From: Myxococcus qinghaiensis | Lineage (GTDB): Bacteria; Myxococcota; Myxococcia; Myxococcales; Myxococcaceae | Assembly: GCF_024198215.1 (NCBI RefSeq) | Contig: NZ_JAKCFA010000010.1 | Coordinates: 310,001 to 374,000, forward strand | Reading direction: 5' to 3' | Length of the DNA stretch: 64,000 bases | Shown here: in pieces, positions 18,226 to 27,325 of the stretch | Position numbering within the stretch: the stretch's first letter is position 1 | How the letters are laid out: each line of letters starts with the position of its first letter | Notes under the pieces: model-generated | Databases searched by the model: none | Told to the model about the DNA's origin: nothing | Seen by the model: only the letters and a program-made list of their open reading frames with translations | Position numbers and translations under genes: made by a program

Positions 18226-18987
18226 ATGTCCAGGCTGTGCGTGCTGTCCCTGATGCTCGTGGCGGGGCTCGCGAGCGCGGAAGAAGGGCTCGTCTTCGCC
18301 GCCGCCAGCACCACGGACGTGCTGCAGGAATTGCGTCCGGCCTTCACGGCGGCCACCGGCCATTCGGTGGTGGTGGCGCTGGGGTCGTCCGGAGACCTGG
18401 CGCGTCAGGCGATTGCGGGGGCTCCCGCGGATGCCTTCCTCTCGGCGGACGTGGCGCGGATGGAGGCCGTCCAGCAAGCGGGTCTGGTGCAACCCGGGAC
18501 TCGCGCCGACCTGCTGTCCAACCGGTTGGTGGTGGTGGTGCCGGTGGACTCGAAGCGGAAGCTCGCCGGGCCCGAGTCGCTGAAGGGACTGAAGCGGTTG
18601 GTGTTGGCGGACCCGGCCATCGTCCCCGCGGGGGTGTACGCGAAGGCGTGGTTGGAGAAGGTGGGGCTGTGGAAGGACGTGGAGTCCCACGTCGTGCCAG
18701 CACTGGATGTGCGGGCCGCGCTGTCGGCGGTGGAGGCGGGCCGCGTGGACGCGGGTGTGGTGTATGCGACAGACGCGGCGCAGTCGAAGAAGGTGAAGGT
18801 GGCCTTCGAGGTGCCCCAGGCGGACGCGCCCCACATCGTCTACCCGGTGGCGGCGCTGACGAAGGGCAAGGCACCCGAGGTGGGGAAGGCCTTCGTGCGC
18901 TTCCTGCAGACGGAGCCCGCGCGCGCGGCCTTCCGGCGACATGGCTTCGTCGTGCTCGCGCCGGATGGTGGAAAGTCCGCGAAGTGA
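18226..18987 (+). CDS. modA: Molybdate ABC transporter, periplasmic binding protein
   Basis: 253 residues from the ATG at 18226 with AGGAG 8 bases upstream. The signal peptide (MSRLCVLSLMLVAGLASA) gives a periplasmic protein. ModA hallmarks are present: FAAASTTDVLQEL (first oxyanion loop), LGSSGDLARQ, GAPADAFLSAD, VPAGVYAKAWLEK, and the DAGVVYATDA closing loop. It captures molybdate or tungstate for the ModBC permease encoded directly downstream, with a 4-bp GTGA overlap into modB. The frame upstream of 18226 lacks a ribosome-binding site. Confidence 0.93.
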   Translation: MSRLCVLSLMLVAGLASAEEGLVFAAASTTDVLQELRPAFTAATGHSVVVALGSSGDLARQAIAGAPADAFLSADVARMEAVQQAGLVQPGTRADLLSNRLVVVVPVDSKRKLAGPESLKGLKRLVLADPAIVPAGVYAKAWLEKVGLWKDVESHVVPALDVRAALSAVEAGRVDAGVVYATDAAQSKKVKVAFEVPQADAPHIVYPVAALTKGKAPEVGKAFVRFLQTEPARAAFRRHGFVVLAPDGGKSAK

Positions 18988-19661
18988 CCGACGACACGAC
19001 GGGGCTGGTGCTGTTCACGGTGAAGGTGGCGGTGGTGGCCACGCTCCTCATCCTTCCGCCCGGTGTCGCGGCGGCGTACGCGCTGGCGCGCTGGCGGGGC
19101 CCGGGACGGGGCTTCGTGGACACGGTGCTCGCGCTGCCGCTGGTGCTGCCGCCGACGGCGGTGGGCCTGGTGCTGCTGGAGCTGCTCGGCCGCAATGGTC
19201 CGCTGGGGCGGATGCTGGATGCGGTGGGCGTGGAGGTGGTCTTCACGCCCGGAGCGGTGGTGCTGGCCAGCGCGGTGATGGCCTTTCCCTTGTTGGTGCG
19301 CTCCGCGCGCTCGGGCTTCGAGGAGGTGGACCCGAGGCTGGTGGCGGTGGCGCGCACGCTGGGGGACTCGCGAGCGCGAGCGTTCTTCCGGGTGACGCTG
19401 CCCCTGGCGTGGCGCGGAGTGGCGGTGGGCGCGCTGCTCGCGTTCTCCCGCGCCCTGGGCGAGTTCGGCGCGACGGTGCTCGTGGCGGGGAACATCCCGG
19501 GGCGCACGCAAACGCTGTCGCTCGCCATCTTCCAGCACACGCAGCTGGGACAGGACGCGCGAGCGCTCCAACTGGCGGGCATCGCGGCGCTGCTGGCCTT
19601 CGTGGCGGTGTACGCCACGGAAGGACTGACGCGCTGGCGGGGACGGCGGGTGCGCGCTTGA
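18984..19661 (+). CDS. modB: Molybdate ABC transporter, permease
   Basis: 225 residues from the GTG at 18984, which overlaps the modA stop (GTGA). About five membrane helices. The EAA loop that contacts the ATPase is visible (EEVDPRLVAVARTLGDSRARAF...), with the usual ModB segments LPLVLPPTAVGLVLL and RALGEFGATVLVAGN. It works as a homodimer in the inner membrane. The C-terminus (LTRWRGRRVRA) lies in a 62-bp sequence that is tandemly duplicated into the modC start. Confidence 0.92.
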   Translation: MTDDTTGLVLFTVKVAVVATLLILPPGVAAAYALARWRGPGRGFVDTVLALPLVLPPTAVGLVLLELLGRNGPLGRMLDAVGVEVVFTPGAVVLASAVMAFPLLVRSARSGFEEVDPRLVAVARTLGDSRARAFFRVTLPLAWRGVAVGALLAFSRALGEFGATVLVAGNIPGRTQTLSLAIFQHTQLGQDARALQLAGIAALLAFVAVYATEGLTRWRGRRVRA

Positions 19662-19749
19662 GCCTGGAGCTGTCCGTGAGCTTGGGGCTGACGCGTTGGC
19701 GGGGATGGCGGGTGCGCGCTTGAGCCTGGAGTTGTCCGTGCGCTTGCCG
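19626..19749 (+). repeat. 62-bp tandem duplication at the modB/modC junction
   Basis: Copy 1 is 19626-19687 and copy 2 is 19688-19749; 56 of 62 positions agree. Three differences are C-to-T changes toward copy 2 and three lie at the last positions. The unit holds the last 11 codons of modB, its TGA, and the overlapping TTG-type start region of modC. One C-to-T change creates an ATG in copy 2 (19705). Confidence 0.92.
19658..19723 (+). CDS. 21-codon mini-ORF made by the modB/modC junction duplication
   Basis: TTG at 19658 overlaps the modB stop (TTGA); the frame runs 21 codons and ends at TGA 19721-19723, which itself overlaps a TTG (19720) in the modC frame. The peptide ends LTRWRGWRVRA, a second copy of the ModB C-terminus. 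It is probably a by-product that passes ribosomes from modB to modC by termination-reinitiation; a function of the peptide is not suggested. Confidence 0.35.
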   Translation: MSLELSVSLGLTRWRGWRVRA

Positions 19750-20790
19750 CTGGCGCGCTTCGCGCTGGAGGTGGACGTGCGGCTGGAGGGCGCGTCGGTG
19801 GCGGTGATGGGCCGTTCGGGCTCCGGGAAGACGTCGCTGCTGGAGGTGCTCGCGGGGCTTCGACGCGGCGCGCGCGGGCGAGTCGTGGTGGGAGGCCGCG
19901 TGTTGTTGGACAGCTCGGCGCGCGTGGACCTGGCGCCGGAGGCTCGGCGCATGGGGTACGTGCCGCAGGACGCGCTGCTCTTTCCCCACCTCACGGCGGA
20001 ACAGAACGTGCGCTATGGCGCGCGCTTGGGCAGGGCGTCGCGCGTCGACGAAGCGGTGGCGCTGCTCGAACTGGGGCCCATGCTGCACCGCTACCCGGCC
20101 ACGCTGTCGGGAGGAGAGAAGCAGCGCGTGGCATTGGCGCGAGCGCTGGCCACGGACCCGGCGCTGCTGTTGCTCGACGAGCCGCTGGCCGCGCTGGACG
20201 TGACGCTGAAGGAGCGCGTGCTGCCGTACCTCTTGCGCGTGCGGGACGAAGCGCGCGTGCCGATGCTGTACGTGACGCACCAACTCGGTGAGGCGCGGGT
20301 GCTGGCGAAGGAAGCCCTGCTGCTGGAGGACGGGCGCGTGCGCGCGGCGGGGCCCGCGTCCGAGGTGCTGGGTGCCTCCGCGCGCGGGCTGCTGGCCTCG
20401 GAAGCCGAAGGTGAGGAGAACATCCTCGAAGGCGTGCTGGAGCGGCCGTCCGAGGGTGCCACCCGGCTGCGCGTGACGGAGGGCCTGTCGCTCTGGGTCC
20501 CCGACGCACCGGAGCTGCCATCAGGCACACGCGCGGCCTACGCGGTGCCGGCCGAGGACATCCTGTTGTCCATGGGACCGCTGTCGGGCGTGTCCGCACG
20601 CAACGTGCTGGCGGGCAACGTGGTGGGCGTGGAGGGCGCGGGGGCAGGGGAGGCCGCGGCCACGGTAGAGGTCGAAGGCGTGCGCTGGGTGGTGCGACTC
20701 ACCGAGGCCTCGGTGCGTGAGCTGAAGGTGGCCCCAGGAGTCCGCGTGCACCTGGCGGTGAAGACCGCCGCGTGTCGTCGGTTGCGGTGA
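19705..20790 (+). CDS. modC: Molybdate ABC transporter, ATPase with Mop domain
   Basis: 361 residues from the ATG at 19705 (MAGARLSLELSV), preceded by GGCGGGG. The ancestral start was probably the TTG five codons on (19720). ABC motifs: Walker A GRSGSGKT, Q-loop YVPQDALLFPHL, signature LSGGEKQRVALARA, Walker B LLLLDEPLAALD, H-loop VTHQ. The C-terminal ~65 residues form a Mop/TOBE oxyanion-binding domain (ARNVLAGNVVGVE...VRVHLAVKT). It powers ModB. The modB-modC spacing is enlarged by the 62-bp duplication. Confidence 0.92.
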   Translation: MAGARLSLELSVRLPLARFALEVDVRLEGASVAVMGRSGSGKTSLLEVLAGLRRGARGRVVVGGRVLLDSSARVDLAPEARRMGYVPQDALLFPHLTAEQNVRYGARLGRASRVDEAVALLELGPMLHRYPATLSGGEKQRVALARALATDPALLLLDEPLAALDVTLKERVLPYLLRVRDEARVPMLYVTHQLGEARVLAKEALLLEDGRVRAAGPASEVLGASARGLLASEAEGEENILEGVLERPSEGATRLRVTEGLSLWVPDAPELPSGTRAAYAVPAEDILLSMGPLSGVSARNVLAGNVVGVEGAGAGEAAATVEVEGVRWVVRLTEASVRELKVAPGVRVHLAVKTAACRRLR

Positions 20791-20879
20791 GCGGTGAGTG
20801 CTCGGCTGTTCGCGGCAGGCCCGCCGAGGTGCTCGCATGGCTCGGGCCCGCCATCCACGACCTGCCCACCCCCGGGAGA

Positions 20880-20902
20880 CGAGACACCGACGGGGTATCT
20901 CG
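20880..20902. terminator. Possible terminator between modC and the chitinase gene
   Basis: CGAGA-C-ACC, loop GACGG, GGT-A-TCTCG: 8 paired positions with one mismatch, in the 149-bp gap between convergent genes. No T-run follows. The remaining gap shows nothing else clear. Confidence 0.35.
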
Positions 20903-20939
20903 CTTCCTGGAAGTGGGCAGTCACCTCAGTCCGGCGTGC

Positions 20940-22967
<2,028 letters not shown>

Positions 22968-23071
22968 GCTTGCTCTCCTCGGTTCGAGCCCAGGGCGCAC
23001 CGCGCGTCGTCCATGCGTGGTCGGCTCGGGAACCCGTTTCGAGGAAGGAGGCTTGGACCCAATTTTCCGGG

Positions 23072-23091
23072 TTAATGCCTCGCAGCATTTA
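23072..23091. promoter_or_regulatory. AT-rich inverted repeat upstream of the chitinase
   Basis: TTAATGC, a 6-base spacer, GCATTTA: 6 of 7 arm positions pair. It lies about 105-125 bp upstream of the chitinase start, in the only AT-rich part of the 207-bp gap to nagA. It is a candidate operator; the regulator is unknown. Confidence 0.3.
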
Positions 23092-23174
23092 AAGGAGCAC
23101 CCGGTGTGAGGCTTTGCGGTGGACGGTGGGGATGGAAGAACACGCGCTCACCGGAAGCGATGCCTGTCATGGCC

Positions 23175-24338
23175 TCAGTGCCACTGTTCGTTTCCACAGA
23201 CCCACGTGGCCTGCACGGTGAGGTCCTCGCGCAGCAGGGTGAGGTCCGCTCGGCAGCCGGTGGCGAGCCTGCCCAGTCGCCCTTCCAATCCGAGCGCCTG
23301 GGCGGGATGGAGGGACGCCATGCGCAGCGCTTCCTCCAGAGGAAGGCCCAGCAGGTGGATGCAGTTGCGCACCGCCGCTGACATGTCGATGTCCGCGCCC
23401 GCCAGCGTTCCGTCCTCCGTCACGAGCCGGCCGTCCCGGCGCAGGATGGTGAGGCCATACAATGTGAAGGTGGACTCGTGGGTTCCCACGGGTGGCATCG
23501 CGTCCGTGACGAGAAGCACTTTGCCGGGGGGCTTGGCCTTCAGGAGCTGGCGAAGGTTCGCGGGGTGGACGTGGTGGCCGTCGACGATGACGCTGCACCA
23601 CGCTTCGTCCGCGCTGAAGCCCGCCTGCACGGGGCCGGGTTGGCGGCCCAGCACCGGGGGCATCGCGTTGAACAGGTGCGTGAAGCCGCGCACGCCTGCC
23701 GCGACGGACTCCATGGCGCGCTCGTAGCTCGCCGTGGTGTGGCCCGCGAACAGCACGGCTCCGGCGTCACAGAGACGTCGCAGGAAAGAGTCCTCCACGC
23801 GCTCCGGTGCCAGCGTTACCAACAGTCGTCCGCCCGCGCGGGACAGGTGTGCCGCGAGCGCGGTGAGGGACTCGAGGTCGCTCGGCTCCGGCTGGCGGAT
23901 GTAGCGCGACGCGTGGACGCCGGGGCGCTCGGGGCTGATGAAGGGGCCCTCCAGGTGGATGCCGAGCACCCCGCCACCGGGACGGGCCATGGCCTCGGAT
24001 GCGGCCTCGCAGGCGCGGGTGGTGAGGTCGGGTGCATCGGTGATGAAGGTGGGGAGCAGGCCCGTGGTGCCCGTGCGCCGCATCGTCGCGGCGATGGAGA
24101 GCGCGGCGTCGACGGTGGGAGACTCGTTGAACAGGACGCCGCCCGCGCCGTTGACCTGGAGGTCGATGAAGCCCGGGACGAGCAGGGTGTCCGAGGGCAG
24201 CGTGCGCGGAGTGAGGCCCACGGGAGCATCCTGACGAGGGACCACCGCGACGATGCGCTCGCCTTCGAGCACCACCGCGTGCCCGTCGAGAATGCGCTCC
24301 CCGGTGAACACGCGGGCGCCCAGCAAGACCTGCGTCAT
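23175..24338 (-). CDS. nagA: N-acetylglucosamine-6-phosphate deacetylase
   Basis: 387 residues from the ATG at 24338 after GGAG. Amidohydrolase fold: LVPGFIDLQVNGAGG opening, HLEGPFISPERPGVH (metal Glu), LFAGHTTASYE (metal His), FTHLFNAMPP (metal His), and the catalytic Asp in LLVTDAMPPVG. It removes acetate from GlcNAc-6-P, giving glucosamine-6-P for glycolysis or wall synthesis. It lies upstream of the secreted chitinase on the same strand. No nagB or transporter is in the window. A 20-codon ORF overlaps its start (ATGA). Confidence 0.93.
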   Translation of the reverse strand: MTQVLLGARVFTGERILDGHAVVLEGERIVAVVPRQDAPVGLTPRTLPSDTLLVPGFIDLQVNGAGGVLFNESPTVDAALSIAATMRRTGTTGLLPTFITDAPDLTTRACEAASEAMARPGGGVLGIHLEGPFISPERPGVHASRYIRQPEPSDLESLTALAAHLSRAGGRLLVTLAPERVEDSFLRRLCDAGAVLFAGHTTASYERAMESVAAGVRGFTHLFNAMPPVLGRQPGPVQAGFSADEAWCSVIVDGHHVHPANLRQLLKAKPPGKVLLVTDAMPPVGTHESTFTLYGLTILRRDGRLVTEDGTLAGADIDMSAAVRNCIHLLGLPLEEALRMASLHPAQALGLEGRLGRLATGCRADLTLLREDLTVQATWVCGNEQWH

Positions 24339-24397
24339 CTCGGGGTCTCCATCGTGCACGGGTCGAAGAGCTCGGCTTCGTGTGGGTCCACCGACAT
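24335..24397 (-). CDS. 20-residue leader ORF coupled to nagA
   Basis: ATG at 24397 with a near-perfect GAGGAGGAG ribosome-binding site, stronger than the one before nagA. Twenty codons (MSVDPHEAELFDPCTMETPR) end in a TGA that overlaps the nagA start as ATGA. The arrangement suggests translational coupling or a leader peptide. It has no resemblance I recognise. It is too short for coding statistics, so the call rests on the ribosome-binding site and the overlap. Confidence 0.45.
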   Translation of the reverse strand: MSVDPHEAELFDPCTMETPR

Positions 24398-24641
24398 CTC
24401 TCCTCCTCGGGTCGAACCCACTGGATACCACCCCGAGCTGCCCCGTGGTGTCCGCTTGATAGGCAGCACGGCCGCTCGCCTGGTGGCGGGGTGGAGCCGG
24501 GTGACGCCTGGGATTGAACAGCCCGTCGTGTAAATCCCGGGCCCGGGGGTTGTTTCCCGGCTTGTGCCTCACAACTCCGTGGTGTGCCTTCGCTGAGCAA
24601 GCGCCGGCGTGTGCCCCCGTGGATGGAAGAGGAGTCAGTTG

Positions 24642-26006
24642 ATGCGGAGTTTTCAAACGAAGACAGTCGCGCTCGGCGCGGTCCTGCTGGGCTGGGTGGT
24701 GCTCTCGGGCTGCGGGCAACCCGAGGACGGCGTGATGCCCGACACGCGGGGAGACGACGTGGGTCGCCCCATGGCCTCCCAGGAGGCCGTGGGACCGCCG
24801 AGCGTGCGCGCATGGCAGGTGCTGGACCCGGGCCTCATCTATCGCGGAAACTCGCGCTCCTCGCGCATCGCACGGGACAGTGCGGGCAACGTGCTCACCC
24901 TGGCGAGCTACTGGCGAAACGACTCCCAGCGCACGCTGGAGTTGCTCAAGCTGAGCCCCTCCGGGCAGGAACTCTGGCGCAAGGTCTTCGCGTGGCCCGT
25001 GGCGCAGCTCCAGCCGGCGGAGTCGGACTTCTATTCGTTCCCGGACCTGGTGGTGGATGCCGCCGACAACATCCTGATGGCGGGCCATGCGCCGGAGACG
25101 ATGGACCTGGGCGATGGCGCGCTGGGCAAGCGCTCGTTCGTGGCGAAGTTCTCTCCGTCGGGGACGCTGCTCTGGCGGCACGCGCTGTGTGACGAGCTGG
25201 GCATCCGTGCTGTCGCGGTCGACTCGCAGGGCGCGGTGTGGCTCGGAGGGCAGGTGGGCCTGAACTGCAACGTGGGCGGTGGCGTCCGGTGGCTGCTGGA
25301 GAATCCAGGGTGGCAGGGCTACATCGCGAAGTTCGACGCGAATGGTGACTACGTCTTCGACCGCGCGATTGGTGGCAAGGGCGACCGCGTGGAGGTCATG
25401 GACCTGAAGACCTCCTCGGACGATGGCATCGTCGTCGTGGGGTGGCGCTATGTCTTCAACCGCGGGCAGGACCGGGTGGCCTTCGTGTCCAAGTTCGCCC
25501 GGAACGGTCCGCACCGCTGGTTCCGCGAGTACCCCAGCGCCACGGGTGGCTTCTACGCCGTCGCCGCGCTCGGTGACGACATCGTCGCGGTGGGCAGCTT
25601 CTCGGGGACGATGCGCTTCAAGGGACAGGACTACCAAGGCGGCATCTGGGGACGCGGCAACATCGCCGTGTACTCGCTCACTGGCGAGGAGCGCTGGATG
25701 TCGTTGGTGGGGAGCTGGCTGAAGGACGTCTCCACGGGGCCACTGGGCGTCGCGGTGCTGGGTGCGTGTGACGCCACGTGTCCGCCGCCCGAGGTCCAGT
25801 TCGGCGGCACGGATGGCGTCCTCGGGCTCTACTCGCCGACGGGAAGTCGACTCTGGGGCGCGGGGCTCGGGCCCTTCCACGGCGCCGCGTGGGAGCTGAC
25901 GTACCACCCCACGGGCGAGGTCTCCCTCACGGGCAACGTGGACGTCGATACGTCGTCGACGCCGTTCAGCGCGAAGCAGTCCATCCAGAGACTGAGGCCC
26001 CAGTAG
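24642..26006 (+). CDS. Beta-propeller lipoprotein
   Basis: 454 residues from the ATG at 24642 with AGAGGAG upstream. The signal ends VVLSGC, a lipobox. Repeated units of the type LLKLSPSGQELWRKVF, FVAKFSPSGTLLWRHAL, YIAKFDANGDYVFDRAIGG and FVSKFARNGPHRWFREY, each preceded by a VVDAADNILMAGH-like strand, mark an SBBP-type propeller. The plan matches the lipoprotein at 13746-15140, so the two are probably paralogues. No catalytic signature. It is convergent with the next gene (19-bp gap). Confidence 0.75.
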   Translation: MRSFQTKTVALGAVLLGWVVLSGCGQPEDGVMPDTRGDDVGRPMASQEAVGPPSVRAWQVLDPGLIYRGNSRSSRIARDSAGNVLTLASYWRNDSQRTLELLKLSPSGQELWRKVFAWPVAQLQPAESDFYSFPDLVVDAADNILMAGHAPETMDLGDGALGKRSFVAKFSPSGTLLWRHALCDELGIRAVAVDSQGAVWLGGQVGLNCNVGGGVRWLLENPGWQGYIAKFDANGDYVFDRAIGGKGDRVEVMDLKTSSDDGIVVVGWRYVFNRGQDRVAFVSKFARNGPHRWFREYPSATGGFYAVAALGDDIVAVGSFSGTMRFKGQDYQGGIWGRGNIAVYSLTGEERWMSLVGSWLKDVSTGPLGVAVLGACDATCPPPEVQFGGTDGVLGLYSPTGSRLWGAGLGPFHGAAWELTYHPTGEVSLTGNVDVDTSSTPFSAKQSIQRLRPQ

Positions 26007-26025
26007 CGCGCGGCGGCTCCTCGCG

Positions 26026-26577
26026 TCAGAAGTGACCGCCGAGTCCGAAGGAGGCCCTGTCCTGGCCGACGTTCAGCGTGGGCGCGAGGCCCAGGGGAAG
26101 CGTGAGGCCCCTGGGCATCCTCGCGGCTGCGCGCGGCCGACGGGTCGATTCCGATTCGACGGCGCAGTCCTCGTCCCACTCGTCGCAGGTCGGCTGCGTG
26201 TCGCTGGAACCAAAGGTCGCAAGGACCACGAGCCCGGCCAAGGGGCCTACGAGCAGCATGTACCCACAGTTGTCATGGCCATCGAGGCATAGGTAGGCGG
26301 CGCCGATGAGTCCGCCTCCGGTGACGACCAGGGCCAGGCCCAGGGCCACGGGAGAGATGGTGGTGTTGTCCGAGTTAACGGTGTCGCTGGTGCTGGTGTC
26401 GAGTCCTCGGACGCCCTGGGATTTCAGCAGGGAGAAGCGCTGTGAGGTCGGGGTGTCCCGCAGCCGCGCGGAGCGCTGGCCCCCGGAGAAGTCGAAGGCA
26501 CGAGGTTTCGCGCTGACGACACCCGGTGTGAGGAACAATGCAGCGAGCACCACGAAGCCACCCAGACGCCTGTTCAT
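26026..26577 (-). CDS. Hypothetical exported/membrane protein
   Basis: 183 residues from the ATG at 26577 (MNRRLGGFVVLAALFLTPGVVSA), which gives a signal peptide; an in-frame start 5 codons upstream exists. After a Ser/Thr/Arg-rich segment, two hydrophobic helices (ALGLALVVTGGGLIGAAYLCL and MLLVGPLAGLVVLATF) flank a CLDGHDNCG loop whose two Cys may pair. The C-terminus ends in a beta-like RASFGLGGHF with terminal Phe. I do not recognise the family. Confidence 0.55.
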   Translation of the reverse strand: MNRRLGGFVVLAALFLTPGVVSAKPRAFDFSGGQRSARLRDTPTSQRFSLLKSQGVRGLDTSTSDTVNSDNTTISPVALGLALVVTGGGLIGAAYLCLDGHDNCGYMLLVGPLAGLVVLATFGSSDTQPTCDEWDEDCAVESESTRRPRAAARMPRGLTLPLGLAPTLNVGQDRASFGLGGHF

Positions 26578-26923
26578 GAAGTCCGTACCCACGCGTGGCG
26601 CCGGCCGGCCACGAGTGGGGCGGAGAGCAAGCCTCGTGCCCCATCAAGCCACGAGGAGCGACGATGCGGCCCCGTGTGCAAGGCGTGCAGCGTGTTGCAC
26701 ACGGACCGCGACATCGTAGGCGCGGTCAGGGGCCCGGTGAGTGCCAAGGTAGATGTCGCGTGAGAGGGTCCAGCCCTGCTGCTCCATCAGATTGGCACAT
26801 GCTCGCTTTGCAGCAGGGCCATCAACCCCAGAGGTCCGCCTGAGCAGTTCTCACGGATGTGCCCAAATCATATTAGACAGGCGCGGATACTTAGGAGCCA
26901 CTGGACGCCTTTCTTGTGGGGAA
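26578..26923. other. 346-bp stretch without a gene
   Basis: Several short frames exist here but none has a ribosome-binding site or typical third-position GC bias. The only structure I see is a 10-bp inverted repeat at 26773-26819. GC content drops from about 26,850 onward, toward the BamE-like gene. Confidence 0.5.
26773..26819. terminator. Perfect 10-bp inverted repeat, possible terminator
   Basis: GCCCTGCTGC and GCAGCAGGGC flank 27 bases. It lies 105-150 bp downstream of the BamE-like gene (minus strand) and upstream of the exported hypothetical, so it may end the GH2/BamE-like transcript. Confidence 0.4.
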
Positions 26924-27271
26924 TCAATCCACATAATATTCGTGAAGCACCTTGGTTACGATGCCGTTCGCCGAAAACACCACTGTTCGAAGGTTGTAGT
27001 GAGAGTCGGTGGCGCTTTTTGAGTAGCGCCACTTGGAGCCTTTTGTGGGCGAGTCCTGCTTATCCAGGGGCTCTCCGAGAAGCTTTGTGACTTCATCTCG
27101 ATCCATGCCCGTGTGGACGCGCCTGAAGGCCAATGCTGAGTAGCCAGGTGCAAACTGTGTGCTTGGTCTAAAGACCAGCGACCAAAGCAAGCCATCCATC
27201 CCATCAAGCAATAGCATGTGCGTCGAGATGCCGACGATGAGCAACGCGACGACTCCACGCATGGTCTTCAT
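26924..27271 (-). CDS. BamE/SmpA-OmlA-like small protein in low-GC DNA
   Basis: 115 residues from the ATG at 27271, preceded by AGGA at good spacing; an ATG 6 codons upstream also has a GAGG. One N-terminal hydrophobic segment is followed by the SmpA/OmlA-like pattern ALAFRRVHTGMDRDEVTKLL (F..V..GM..deV..lLG.P). Unlike true BamE there is no lipobox Cys. The base composition is clearly lower in GC than both neighbours and the codons are less GC-biased, suggesting recent transfer. It lies 54 bp downstream of the GH2 gene. Confidence 0.6.
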   Translation of the reverse strand: MKTMRGVVALLIVGISTHMLLLDGMDGLLWSLVFRPSTQFAPGYSALAFRRVHTGMDRDEVTKLLGEPLDKQDSPTKGSKWRYSKSATDSHYNLRTVVFSANGIVTKVLHEYYVD

Positions 27272-27325
27272 TGTTTTTCCTGATTTCATTGGCACTGGCC
27301 TCGGTCAAGACATCCCGGTTCAGCG

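Noticed and set aside
23175..25907. A 910-residue minus-strand frame running through nagA and beyond
   Set aside because: Only the last 387 residues (nagA) have family motifs. The N-terminal part is the antisense of the lipoprotein at 24642-26006 and has no ribosome-binding site.
26793..26812. Sigma-54-like TGGCAC...TTTGCA upstream of the exported hypothetical
   Set aside because: The distance between the GG and GC elements is 14 bases instead of 10, so it cannot serve as a -24/-12 promoter. It also falls in the loop of an inverted repeat.
26595..26843. Short ORFs in the gap upstream of the BamE-like gene
   Set aside because: They overlap in several frames, lack ribosome-binding sites and show no coding bias.
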